From NCBI GenBank assembly GCA_948146395.1, contig OX411554.1, positions 38,851,730-38,915,729 on the forward strand: 64,000 nucleotides of DNA. The letters run 5' to 3'. The stretch comes from Fragum whitleyi. Taxonomy: Eukaryota; Mollusca; Bivalvia; Cardiida; Cardiidae. Shown one piece after another: positions 11,325-22,787 of the stretch. The position numbers were made by a program, and so were the translations under genes. The first letter of the stretch is position 1; each line of letters begins with the position of its first letter. The notes below the pieces were generated by a model, which saw only the letters and a list, made by a program, of their open reading frames with translations, did not search any database and was not told the origin of the DNA.

Positions 11325-12330
11325 TTCTTACTGGATGATCAAGTATGTAGCTTAACTATTGAAAACATCAGTGTTTTATTGTTACTTTTTGCAGATTGCA
11401 TGGTTATTCTTAATGACAATCCAGTAGGTTTGAATTTTAGTTTAGATAAAGTGTACGATTGTTGCACTAAATGGGGTCTAGAGGTAAATTTAAGAAAATC
11501 CAAGACAATTGCTTTTCGCAAATGGGGCCTTTCAGTGAAAATGAAAATTGGACTTACAATGGTCAATTATTAGAAATTATCAATGATCAAAATTACCTGG
11601 GTACAGTTTTCAATTATACGGGCTCATTTCATCAAAGTCGCAAACTACTCGTTGGTAAAGGCCTAAAAGCACTGAATTTTCTTTCGTACTTCGACTATGT
11701 TACCAGTTGTTTGACGCATTTTTAGGGTCTATTCTTTGTTATTCGAATAATGATAATACGGGGTTTACAGAGTCCAAGGACATAGAAGGAATACATTTGA
11801 AATTTTAGAATAAATCTTGAAGTAAAAACTACTACTTGTAATTTTGCAGTGTACTATGATTTAGAAAGAAATCCGCTATACATAAGAAATTATACAAGCG
11901 TTATAAAATATTGTAGGAAAATAATTTCTACAAATAATGTTCTCATGAATACTCTTAATGATAGTTTATCGATGATGGAAAAATGATTGATGCAGTAATG
12001 TTAAATATTAGTTTGAAGGTATGGGTTTAGCTATGTTTGTATTAATCCCAACAGTGTGAATCGAACCAATTTTACAAAACTTTTAGATCAAAAGTAATAG
12101 ACGAATTCTACAAAATTTGTTTAGTTATATAAATATCAGTACATTGTTAACAAATTATAGATTCCTTGGGACTAGTTCAGGTTTTGAGGATTATTTGAAT
12201 TTCCTACCTTTTAAATGGTTTAACTATATTTCAAAGTTAAGACTTTCATCCCATCCTCTGAGAATAGACGCTAGTACGAAGACATTTAACGTTATTATGA
12301 CCGTCCGGTGGTGAAATTACGATCGTACGA
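11325..12330 (+). pseudogene. Decayed LINE (non-LTR retrotransposon) reverse transcriptase fragment
   Basis: Pieces in shifting frames match a LINE RT and C-terminal region: LLLFADCMVIL (FADD catalytic motif with Asp to Cys), WGLEVNLRKSKTIAF, then after a frameshift YNGQLLEIINDQNYLG and GKGLKALNFL. Near 11725-11800 a WGF-like and ERIHLKF-like segment follows, and at 12117-12314 KLRLSSHPLRID. Several frameshifts and stops make it inactive. The clade is not assigned. No clean 5' or 3' end is visible. Confidence 0.8.
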
Positions 12331-12843
12331 TGATGTCAAAATTATTATCTTCACGAAATTTTAAGGTATCGTATTAACTAAAAATCATTTATACTGTATT
12401 GTGTCTACTTAGTTTGAATTTCAAGCTCAGATGATTTGGTTTTCTTGGTTGTTTGAACAAAACGTTTAAAGTTATCTATGAAACTTTGTCTACCGAAAGC
12501 TTTCTAAACAAATACATTAGCCTAATTTATCACTGTTACGAGTGTTTTAGATTGGATGAGTCTATCTAACATGTCCATGCGCGTTATCTCTATGCGTCTG
12601 ATTAAATTTGATAACTTTGATGCCTTTCTTGCATAAGGAGGGGACGTTTTGGATCTCGGCAGATAACTTTTTATTCATTTGAACAAATATTTGAATGTTT
12701 TTCACTATATGTGTCTACAAAATTCTTTCTTCACAAAAACATAAGTATGTTGTTTATCCTGATCAAACTAATCATACTGCTCTGAGAAATTTCAGTAGCT
12801 GTTGATTTTCTAAGATTTAAATATCGAAACTACCTGTCCTAAT

Positions 12844-13280
12844 TACAGTAAACAACATCATGAAATTGACAGGGTGAACGATTTTGGAATTATTTTGGGA
12901 AAATAATGAATGAGTGAGATGAGTTTTGAGAGAGGTAATCCAATTTTTCTATTTTTGTTCAGGATGTACAAATTAGCGATGTGTATTATCTCCCTTTCAT
13001 AAAATATACATAAAAATTCTATAAATAGCTTCCTATCTGACGCTTAAAATTTCAATTATGTCAATGAAATCGCAATTTGTTTCTTGATTCATTTATTTTA
13101 AAGGTAGTTGTTGATCTTATATTTTTAGTATTTTTGATCGTTTTTAAATGGTTTGAGTGAATGGTTGGAAGGAATGAATGAAAATTTGAGTCTTTGGAAG
13201 GAGTGAATGGAGCACTGAGTGGGCGATTTAGAATAGTTTTGATTGAGATGAATGTCAATTTCAAGATTTTACTAACTGTA
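12844..13280 (+). mobile_element. M1 MITE, full length
   Basis: TACAGTAAACAACATCATGA to TACTAACTGTA; about 437 bp, with a local duplication of the TTGGAAGGAATGAATG stretch. Confidence 0.85.
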
Positions 13281-13521
13281 CAACGGGCAAGAGAAGTTTG
13301 GTAAATGCGATCATTTTTGCAAGATTGGCTGGACATAACTTTGCAAAAATCCTACAAAAGAGTGCTAAAACAGTGCATACTCCATAATGCATGCACATAT
13401 ACCCGACAGAAAACCCAGGTGCCCACCAAATGACCCTAGCCCTTATCGCTCTTATCAATATTATGAATTCCCCATTGGATCATTATTACGCTTTTGTTTA
13501 TAGCAACTATCTGTCCATGTT

Positions 13522-13832
13522 TTATCTCACTATGGGTAATTTTATCAATTTTAAGTATCTGCTACCGAAAGGGCTCCTGATAAAATGGATTTCAATTGCA
13601 TCTGTTCTCACTTATTAATCATTGTCACCTCACGGTTTGAGCATATTTTCTAAATCTTAAGTTTTGGCTAACTATCTCACTATGGGTAATTTTATCGATT
13701 TTAAGTATCTGCCACCGAAAGGGCTCCTGATAAAATGGATTTATGGATTTCAATTGCATCTGTTCTCACTTATTAATTATTGTTTTCCACCTCACGGTTT
13801 GAGCATATTTTCTAGATCTTACGTTTTGGCTA
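13522..13832. repeat. Two-copy tandem duplication (~151 bp)
   Basis: TATCTCACTATGGGTAATTT at 13522 and 13673, both followed by CCACCGAAAGGGCTCCTGAT-like sequence and CACGGTTTGAGCATATTTTC. Confidence 0.9.
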
Positions 13833-13841
13833 AATGAATGA

Positions 13842-14640
13842 ATGAAAGCACTTTTCATTGGCTACTGCTGACCTGACAAAAAATGTTATCTACGGCCTCT
13901 CAGGTAGAACTTCTATTATATCCCTTAGGTGCCCCACCGGGAACATAGACAAAAAATCGAGACGGCAATAGACATGATAGAAGCCATGATTCTCTCGCTT
14001 CGCATGTTAACGCGACCGGGGTGCACATGTAATGCTACAGTTAAAAATATGTCAGTTTATAGCATTCGAGTAAAAAATGATTTAGAGTCGAAGAAAAACC
14101 TTTGAATTTCACAAAGCTGTCCATTTATAGTGCTAACTTTCTTGTAGGTTAAGCAAAGTACCGCCGGCATATATCATGACGTATGATGTAGTACTGTGCC
14201 GTCACTACTACCTGTGACGTCACTACATATGAGGCACATTGGGGATATTGGTATTTTCAAAGAATTTGGCGTATATCAATGCCTTAAATAGACAAAAAGA
14301 GTTATTCAGTCTAAAACTTTGGAGTGTAATAAATTCGAAATACGACTTCTTGCCTAGGTATATGACGATTTATTCCCGACAGTAAAAATGATGTCAACCC
14401 TTGCTTGCGGTTCGGGTGACGCCATTTTTTTTCCAGCCGGTAATAAATCGTCATATACCCCGGCAAGAAACCGTATAACTTATAATGTGCTTGGGTTAAA
14501 ATAAAAAATGGCTCTGTTCTGTGCTGTCCAAAAGTAATTTTCACGCATGACGTCATGAAAGTACGCCGAGTCATCATTACCCCCGATAGAATTTCTTTTG
14601 ACCCGGGGTTTCAAACAAGAAATTTTTAAGGAGCTACGTT
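13842..14640 (+). mobile_element. Element E with M7 palindrome, copy 1
   Basis: Shares CATTGGCTACTGCTGACCTG, GAACATAGACAAAAAATCGA and the palindrome at 14341-14475 with the inverted region 58930-59495. GATGACGTCATGAA-like motifs follow. Confidence 0.75.
14341..14475. mobile_element. M7 palindrome, copy 1
   Basis: CTTGCCTAGGTATATGACGA pairs with TCGTCATATACCCCGGCAAG; centre AACCCTTGCTTGCGGTTCGG. Confidence 0.82.
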
Positions 14641-14642
14641 TA

Positions 14643-15053
14643 GTTCCATCGCGAAACTGACATTCTTCTCAATCAAAAACATTCAAAGTCGCTCCCTCAG
14701 CGCTCCATTTATTCATTCTAAACACTCATTTAAATCGCTCCAAAGTCATTAAAAAGATAGGATCAACAACTGCATTCAAAATGAATACATCAAGAGAAAA
14801 ATCGCGATTCACTAATATAATTCGAATTATAAGCGTCTTGTTGGTTTTTGAAGAGATAGAAAAAATATTTATTACACTTACTTGCATAACTTATTCAAAG
14901 GAGATAAAAATATCGCTTATTTTGTTCATCTTGAACAAAATAACGATAGTGGATTATCTCCCTTTAATTTCACTCAAAAACTCACTCATCGTACTAATTC
15001 AATTTTATTCCAAAATCATTCCCCTTGTCAATTTCACGACGTTGTTACCTGTA
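14643..15053 (-). mobile_element. M1 MITE, near full length
   Basis: The centre CAAAGGAGATAAAAATATCG with TTATTTTGTTCATCTTGAAC is a strong dyad; the right end is TTTCACGACGTTGTTACCTG. Confidence 0.82.
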
Positions 15054-15519
15054 CTGTCACACGTTGATAAAAAAAAAACGTTTACCAGTTAAGAAGCACG
15101 CACATATAAAGTCACATTTGGATGTAAAAAATCACATTAAAAATGGGTATTTTCATTTCCTAAACGACAGCAGGACAATTATTTTGCTCATATTAAGTAA
15201 AATAGATTATCATTTTACAAACTCACTGCCTTACTGGCCTTGTTTGTATGGCTTTTTTTGTTGTTTTTTTCTAAAACTTATACCCTGCTTTCATTCTGTT
15301 AACCCTATCTGGCGTCATCGTAAACGTTGCATTGCAATAACGTGTAGAATTATGTGTTTTATACAAAGAATTGACATAAAAAAAGACCATATTTTTTTCC
15401 ATTTTGAATCAAAGAAAAAGAACAATCGTAAAAACGTTTGATATTTCATTTCGTGAAACATTAGCTATATTTTCAATCATTGGTCCGGCATTCATGTAAC
15501 CATACAAACAAACAAACAT

Positions 15520-15790
15520 TGATTGATTGATTGAATGGGGTTTTACGCGGCTTTCAACAATTTTTCAGTTATATCGCGGCTGCTGGAGCACCTAACAATG
15601 GTATCCTGGTATTTCGCTCACAAGTGCAACCACCACATCCTTTCCTAACCTCCATCTGCTATCTCATATAGGTCTACGATTATCAACCCATTGGTGAGAG
15701 ACAAATAGTCGGATAGAATGAGTGCCGCCGTGGGGGATCGAACCCGGGACCTCTAGATTGACAGTCCGACACACTACCAACTGCGCTTTG
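15520..15790 (-). mobile_element. tRNA-derived SINE, same family as 39905, near full length
   Basis: The complement reads from a decayed tRNA-like head through GTCGGACTGTCAATCTAGAG and GGGTTCGATCCC to the tail GTTGAAAGCCGCGTAAAACC with ATTCAATCAATCAATC. Possible target repeat ACAAAC(A/T)T on both sides. Confidence 0.88.
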
Positions 15791-15983
15791 ACAAACTTCA
15801 ATATTACCCGAAGCGGGTGATTTGCACTATTGACATTAGTATCAATATTCGATAGGTGTAAATCAGTGGGGTACCATTCTTATTTGTTTGATATAGACAA
15901 TATTCTATATCCATGTAATGCGTAATCAATAGTAATTTATCTAAGAATGGCCACAGGACATGACGATCAGAATACCACACCGT

Positions 15984-16404
15984 TACAGTTAGTTACCGCG
16001 TGAAATTGACATTCATCGCAATCAAAACCATTCTAAATCGCTCACTCAGCGCTCCATTCATTCATTCCTAACACGCACTCAAACCACTCGACGCTCAAAA
16101 TTATTTAAAAGAGTATAAGAAAAACAACTACCTTCAAATACAATAAATCAAGAACCAAATCTCGATTTCATTGACAAAATTGAAATTCTACGAGTCTGAT
16201 TGGCTCGTGAAAAAATAGGAAGCTATTTATAGAACCTTTAAGCATATTTTATAAAATGGGGGTAACAAAATTCCCCGAACAAAATTTGCGATATAGGATT
16301 ACCTACCTTCAATATCACTCAAAGCTCGCTCCATACACTCATTCATTTTCTCCAAAATCCATTCCAAATTAATCCAACTCAATTTTACGATGTTGTTGAC
16401 TGTA
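15984..16404 (-). mobile_element. M1 MITE, first unit of a tandem pair
   Basis: TACAGTTAGTTACCGCGTGA to TTTACGATGTTGTTGACTG. The 105 bp after it (ATACGCATCCGGTTAACCTC...TTTGACACTTACA) recurs after the next copy. Confidence 0.85.
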
Positions 16405-16509
16405 ATTTCGTGAAATATTGATACGCATCCGGTTAACCTCCTTCAAACCAATTTTCCATCGTCGCTTAACGCTCCATTTATAGCAACACATAACCAAGGT
16501 TTGACACTT

Positions 16510-16949
16510 ACAGTTAAAAACATCGTGAAATTGACCTTCATCTCGATCAAAACCATTGGAAATCACCCACTTAGCGCTCGAATCTTTCACTCCAAACCCT
16601 CGCTCAAACCACTCAAAAACGCTCAAAATTATTAAAAAATTTAAGATCAACAACTACCTTCAAAAGAAATAAAGCAAGAATTAAATCTCGATTTCGCTGA
16701 CACAATTGAAATTTTAAGTGTCTGACTGGTACTTGAAAAAAATAGGAAGCTATTTATAGAAACTTTATGCGTATTTTAATACAGGGAGGTAATGTATATC
16801 GCTAATTTTGTTCATCCTGAATAAAATTAGTGAAATTGAATACCTCCCTTTAATTTCAGTCATAAATCGCTCTTCTCTATCATTCAACATCGATCCGAAA
16901 TCATTCCAATATCGTTCACCAAGTCAATTTTACGATGTTATTAACTATA
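16510..16949 (-). mobile_element. M1 MITE, second unit of a tandem pair
   Basis: Followed at 16950-17060 by TTCACATCCGGTTGATCTCC...CGCTTGACACTTACA, a diverged repeat of the spacer at 16405-16509. Confidence 0.85.
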
Positions 16950-17060
16950 ATAATATTGAGAAAAATTGATTCACATCCGGTTGATCTCCTTCAAACCAAT
17001 TTTAAATCGTCTCTCAACGCTCCATTTAGAGCAATACGTAACCAACGCTTGACACTTACA

Positions 17061-18615
17061 ATGTACTACTTTTTGCCGACAGCCTCAAGGAACTGTCGAT
17101 ACGCCCTTTATCCTACAGTTCCTCCCAGATAATAACGGGTCCCCCTGGAAAACTTAAATTATTTTGAGCATTTTAAGAGGTAAGTTGTACGGGAAAGAGT
17201 GTGGGAATAGAAAAAATTGCCTGTGACTTAAAGGGTATCGAAAAAAATGAGTTTTGGAAGTGTAACTGTTTTTTAAAAACAGGATAGATTGGAAATACAT
17301 TTGCCATTATCTATAGGCCCGAAGGACCTGGGCATGGTGACATCTACTAGTTTTCGCTAAAAACCACATGTCTTGAACCTCGGAACTGGTGTATGTGGCG
17401 GTCTTTATGTAACAAACACTCTCTCAAAATTTCTCGAAAAAACTCGAAAATGTAGTGACGTTGTTGTTGCTGTTGTTGTTGTTATCGTTGTTGTTGATGA
17501 TGATGATGATGATGACGATGATGATGATGATGATGATTATGATGAAACGTTAGGGCTGTTCAAAGGTTATTCTGAATTTTTGCTCCTTTAAAGCTGCTCT
17601 TGTTCTTAGATTGGGAAATGGGTGTATTTTAAGATAATTAAGAATGACCCAATGGCAATGGCACTAAAACAACGTATTTCAATAACTTTGTAACTTATTT
17701 TTTCGAAGCGGCAAGATCAGTAAGGTATCCAGTCTATTAAGTTCCAGTCTATAAATTTCAAAATTAATCTTTTCCGTGAATAGTCTTTGATTTTTGCTAG
17801 TATTGATATGAACTTTACAGCTGTCAATCTCTTTAACCTTAATATTTGATTGAATCAAACAAAGATGTGGAATGCACATGTATAAATAATTGGCTCGAAA
17901 TTGAAGAATTAATTTTAAGGCGTTAGTAGTTGCTTTATTTTTCATGGATGAATTTCGCTAAATTTAGGAAAATCGGCCTTTTTTTACCAGATTGCATTTT
18001 TTCCAGATCATTTTAAAGTGAAGTCCAAAGTTTTATTAATACACAGGGAATTAGTTGGCATAATTGTTAGTTAAAGTATGATTTTAAAAATATAGCTTTA
18101 AAGAGGACGCATTGAATAATTTGCACTCCGACTGTTTTTTAATTAAAAAACGTTACTTGCATTTGAATTGTGCTGATATTTTGCGACTTTTTGTGTTTGT
18201 TGGAGTAAAGACGGCATATTTCCCGCCAAATTTCACTTTAGCAAAAAAATGGGTGTCACTCTTTCTTGATCCTAAGGAAAAATCGAGACTTTAATGGGCT
18301 TCGCTAATTTCTATAGTAACGTTCCCTAATAATAATAATTCTTTTAAATACGAAATTATTTCCATACCGTTAACTCCCATCCTACATTCTTGAAACTTAG
18401 TCAACGCCTATGCATAACATGTCATTCCACGTTATACTTTTTCTTGTCATATTTTATAGTCATATGCTAGACAGTCCGAAACATTTCTTAGTGCTCCTTA
18501 CCTCACTCCAAACATTCAATGAATTTATTACAACTTGTGAAATGAATATGTCTGATTGTTCCCATTTATTCCTATGAAGGTATGTGTGCAATTCAGTCGC
18601 CAAAGAAATGGTCAA
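17061..18615. other. AT-rich, nothing beyond a microsatellite
   Basis: Frames up to 90 codons lack any recognisable motif or exon-like borders. Confidence 0.45.
17459..17545. repeat. (GTT)n-(GAT)n microsatellite
   Basis: GTTGTTGTTGTTATCGTTGT then GATGATGATGATGATGATGA. The resulting poly-Asp frame is not taken as coding. Confidence 0.92.
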
Positions 18616-19070
18616 AACAGTTAACAATATCACGAAATAGACATGGTGAAGGATTTGGAATGATATTGGAATGAAATTGAAGAAGTGTTTGGAGCGAGTT
18701 TTGAGTGAATTTAAAGGGAGGTAATCCAACATGGCTAATTTTATGCAGGATGAACAAAATTAGCCATATCTGTTACCCACCTTTAATCTATTATGCAGAC
18801 AAGTTACATTAATTGCTCCCAATCTATCCAAGAACCTGTCAGACGTTTACAATTTGAATTATGTCAGTAAAATCGCGAATTTGTCTATCCATTATTTTTT
18901 TAATATAGTTGTGAATCTGAATCCTTTTAGTGATTTTAGAGCATTTTGAATGGTTTGAGTGAGTGTTTGGAATGAATGAATGAATGAATGAATGAATAGA
19001 GCGATGAGTGAGCGATTTAGAATGGTTTTGATTGAGATGAATGTCAATTTCAGGATGTTATTAACTTTAC
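18616..19070 (+). mobile_element. M1 MITE, full length with (GAAT)6
   Basis: ACAGTTAACAATATCACGAA to GGATGTTATTAACTT; AATGAATGAATGAATGAATG expanded from the usual two units. Confidence 0.85.
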
Positions 19071-19458
19071 TTTAATACAGTTCTAACATTCGAATAAGAT
19101 GAATGAAATTGGCGATATCTTTTGAACCCTCTCTTTCTGCATGTTACGTACTTTTCCTTTCATAAATGTGTATGGCTTGCCGAACCCTTTTTTGTTGTTG
19201 TTGTTGTTAATTAATGTAAGCCGTTCAAATGTTGTTTATGTTTTGAAAAATTCCGCTGCGTATCGAAACCTTTGAGTGAGCATTAAGAACGCATTTGATA
19301 GAGCGCTAAACGAGCAATTTTGAAAGTTTTGGAAGCGTGTTCTTACATGTAGATGGCGAATGCCGAAAGAAATTTCCGTCAAGAAAGATAACTTACCCTA
19401 GATTGAGAAAACTTTGAATTGCTATAGTAGCCTCCCTTTCCCACAGGGCAACCAGCCC

Positions 19459-19582
19459 TGTGTTCAGGATGGCCAAACGGTGTAAACAGTTTTCCAATTA
19501 TACCCCGCTTTGCACGTGCACTTACGTGCAAAGCGGGGTATAGTTGGAAAACTATTTGCACCGTGTTGTCACCCTGAACGCA
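19459..19582. mobile_element. M3 MITE (GCGTTCAGGATG ends), copy 1
   Basis: TGTGTTCAGGATGGCCAAAC to ACCCTGAACGCA; the core CCCCGCTTTGCACGTG pairs with CACGTGCAAAGCGGGG-type sequence. Confidence 0.85.
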
Positions 19583-19700
19583 GTACAGGCCCCGCAGCTC
19601 CATCTAAAGCCGTCTTCTCGCCAAAGCGATCTGGCCAGCGTTCTTCGGTGTTTGGGAATACGTTTGTAATCGCCCATAGTCGTTGGTACTGGTTCAATAA

Positions 19701-20015
19701 AAGCCCGACTAGCTCAGTTGGTAGAGCACCGGACTTCAAAACCAATGAAGTTCGACCGCATGGGTTCGATTCCCGGGCTGGTACACTAACAAAACTAATT
19801 GTCTTTCGGATGAGAGGTCAAACCGAGGCCCCGTGAGACGGTGCTTTACACCGAGCACGTAAAGGAACCATTGCGCATCTCAGCAGTAGTTTCGTCGTGT
19901 ATCCTTGCACTATCCTCCGTAACAACTAACCGTCTTCTTGGGCGTCGCTCATATGGGCTTGTGCTACGGTAGCGACGATAAATAAACGGAAAATACATAC
20001 ATACAATAAAAGCGA
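19701..20015 (+). mobile_element. Second SINE type, tRNA-like head with a conserved central domain
   Basis: The head AGCCCGACTAGCTCAGTTGG has an A box and a B box (GGGTTCGATTCCC) and closes with CGGGCTGG, but the anticodon stem (CCGGA/ACCAA) does not pair. The body holds GTCTTTCGGATGAGAGGTCA and AACCGAGGCCCCGTGAGAC, a central-domain motif shared by SINEs of many invertebrates. It ends in ATACATACATAC. Confidence 0.8.
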
Positions 20016-20036
20016 TAAGTGAAGGCTTCTAGTGAT

Positions 20037-20726
20037 TGCAGTTAGTAACATCGTGAAATTGACATTCATATCGGTGGAAACCTTTCTAAATCACCAGCTC
20101 ATCGATCCATTCAGTGCATTTAAAACACTCTCTTCAATCCCTCAAAAAAGCTCCAAAATCTTTCAAAAAGGCTTCGAAAACGTCCACGCGTTTACTTGAA
20201 TCATTCTAAACATTCTTTGTGTTCATTGTTTGGTTTGGGTTTTGGTTTTCAGGAATCTGATTGGTCTGTGACTATACACACACAGAACAATACTTAAAAT
20301 TGTTTAAAATCGAGGAAATAATATGAGCTTGTGCGTGACATTTCCAACAATTTCAAATATGCGCATAGCACAGCATCTGGCCAGCCTGTGCAGCCGCACA
20401 GTCTGACCAGAATCTTCACAATACACTATATTGATATATACGGTCTTAATACATGTACATCCTCATGCAGTCAGCATAAATCATTATTGCATTGAGTGGT
20501 TGTCAACGCTACCCAACGTGCGTTCCTCGCGCAGGTGTGAAATTGTTGAAAATGTCACGCACTGGCTCATATATGATTACTTTCGTCCGAATTAGTGATA
20601 AAGTATAAGATCTACCTTCCTTTACTTTCATTCAAAACTCGTCCCCCCCCTCCTCTCATTCAATTTCATCCCGATTGATTTCTGAAACTAGTCACCTTGT
20701 AAATTTCATGGTGTTGTAAACTTTAC
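20037..20726 (-). mobile_element. M1 MITE interrupted by an M6 MITE
   Basis: The left part runs from GCAGTTAGTAACATCGTGAA to about 20215. The right part is CTACCTTCCTTTACTTTCAT to TTTCATGGTGTTGTAAACT. Confidence 0.75.
20323..20571. mobile_element. M6 MITE, copy 1
   Basis: Inverted ends TGAGCTTGTGCGTGACATTT and AATGTCACGCACTGGCTCA, with AACAATTTC and AAATTGTT just inside. Confidence 0.8.
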
Positions 20727-21167
20727 ATGTGATAAGCGGAAAAAGCTAGGAAATAATGTTTTTGAACATGCATAAAAATCTTCATAGAGACTCACTTTTT
20801 CAGACGAAATTTCAAACGATAAAGGACGTCGAAGTTGACTAGAAAGTCGATACTCTTTTTACAATGTTCATCTTTTTTCCGCCAAACCCAGCAATCTTGG
20901 TCCGGCTAGCGCATTTTATCGTCAATACAGTAGTCGAGAGTCCGAACCCAGGTTCGGCCAACTAGAATTGAAATTTTATTAAGGGAGAATTTCCGAGCTT
21001 TATAAGTCTTCTATTCTAGAATGGGTAAAGATCTTCTTATCTCAAGCAAAATCATGTAACAAATGCTTTATTTAGAATAAACACGAGCTTTGTGGCTCAA
21101 ACCCATTTTTGGAACGTCAAGATGATATAGATACCGCGAAAACGTTGAATGGCGCCTGTGAGAACGT

Positions 21168-21575
21168 GATCTTACGAATGATTTTGGAATGAAATTGAAT
21201 GAGAGTGTAGAGCGAGTTTTGAGTGAATTTGAAGGGAGGTAACTAAGTACAGCTAATTTTGTTCAGGATGAACAAAAATAGAGATATTGATTACCTCCCT
21301 TAATAAAATATGCAAACAAGCTCTATAAATTTCTTCCTATTTCCTCAAGAACATATCACACGTTTTTAATTTCAATTATATCAGTGTTTTTGCGATTTTT
21401 TTTTCAAGCTATTTATATTTTTAATGCAGTTTTTGGTTCTATCTTTTACAATGAGTTTGGAGCGTTTTTGAATAGTTTGAGTGAGTGTTTAGAGTGAATG
21501 AATGGAACGCTGAGTGAGTGATTTTGAATGGTTTTGATCGAGATAAAGGTCAATTTCACGATGTAACTAACTGTA
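21168..21575 (+). mobile_element. M1 MITE, left end lost
   Basis: Centre GGGAGGTAACTAAGTACAGC; right end ATTTCACGATGTAACTAACTG. Confidence 0.82.
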
Positions 21576-22467
21576 AGACAAGGATATATCTGATTGTTGT
21601 TCTTTATACAAGACATAGGTAGCTAGGTTAGAAAGGTTTAAATGTTTCTAGTTCTACTTTATGCGCAAGCTGACAAATAGCTACGTAGTAAAAATGTTTT
21701 CATTGAGTAGTGAAACAATATTTTAAAACCAGTATACACAAATCTTGATGGACGTTAAATTAAATTATTTACGATGCTTAAAAAAGACAATGAACAAAAC
21801 TTGATTTTTTATTTTTTTTTTCTTTTTATTTATTTTTATTTTTTATTATTATTCAAAAGTATATTGCACATTTCGGATACAAAAAATATATCAAAAGAAA
21901 AAAAAAAGACAAAAAGAGGTCAAATCTGAACAAAAATGCAAACTGATTAAAGTTTAAAATGGAACAAAGTAAAACAAAAATCTTTGTATTTCATTACTAC
22001 ATGTGGACTAAAACATTACTTGACATACAACACATTTTGGCAAACATTATTTTCTGTATATCAAACTTTTCTAAATGTCTAGCTCTGTATTTGAACGTTT
22101 TCGAATAGATGGCTCAGCGAGAAACAGTCATAACTGCCTATATGTTTATAGGCAGTAACAACTGTTTCGCGCTGATCCATCGAAATGCTCTACCCCTTTC
22201 CTATTTTCGAAAGATTGGACTGGACCAAAGTAAAGGTAACAGATAACAAATTAAAATTGGGGGCTATCTCGAAGGAGGAAATCCCAATATGCTAGAAAAT
22301 ATTACGGGTGAAAGAGAAGTTTCTTTTTTCAAGCAACTCCTTCCTTTTTTCACAATTATTTCCAATAATAAGATAACACCGACATTAATTACAGAGCCTG
22401 TACAGAAAAGGCTAAAAAATTCTATCGATAAGAAACGTTCTTATCATTTAAACGCATATAGAAGACA
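21576..22467. other. 3' flank of the LPMO gene
   Basis: An A/T-rich low-complexity block at 21805-21905 includes TTTATT (AATAAA on the minus strand), possible poly(A) signals ~600 bp past the stop. The M9 hairpin copy lies at 22106-22182. Confidence 0.4.
22106..22182. mobile_element. M9 hairpin MITE, copy 2, downstream of LPMO
   Basis: AGATGGCTCAGCGAGAAACA with its partner TGTTTCGCGCTGATCCATCG. It sits about 290 bp past the LPMO stop codon. Confidence 0.8.
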
Positions 22468-22787
22468 TTAATTTAGATAAAAGTAATAAAAAGTAATAAA
22501 AAGAATGTAGAATGTCGCATTTCCAATAGATGATGCCACATTTAGAGCACATGGGCAGTTGCACTTGTCACCGCCCTGTTCGCCATCCGTAACAGGTTGA
22601 CTAGTGGTGGTGGTGGCCGGGTTATACTTGTCCGTTGGTAAGGGAGGTGGTATGGTGATGTACCCACCCCCACCCGACTGACTGTCCGCGGGACACAAGG
22701 TGTACGGTTTCGTCTGTTGTCCGACTGTTACGGACGTTCCTATTGCTATATCAGCACAGCCGTAAAATTCCTCTTGGGGGCCGTAAC
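22468..22787 (-). CDS. AA15 LPMO terminal exon (axial aromatic, linker, hydrophobic tail)
   Basis: 320 nt including stop TAA. The acceptor CTTCATCAG is followed by GT, completing the Gly codon begun in exon 2 (GGT TAC GGC: G-Y-G). It encodes the EEFYGCADIAI block, a low-complexity linker including SGGGGY and ATTTTSQP, a CNCPC cluster, and a C-terminal stretch of Phe, Tyr, Ile and Leu. An ASSIGNA segment just before the hydrophobic stretch is a plausible GPI attachment region; a plain transmembrane anchor is the alternative. Confidence 0.9.

Noticed and set aside
15025..15441. 138-residue plus-strand protein
   Set aside because: It begins inside an M1 MITE and has no recognisable motif.
17373..17591. 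Asp-rich protein
   Set aside because: Produced by a (GTT)n-(GAT)n microsatellite; no other support.
19703..19785. tRNA gene
   Set aside because: A and B boxes and a partial acceptor stem are present, but the anticodon stem does not pair and SINE body sequence follows directly.
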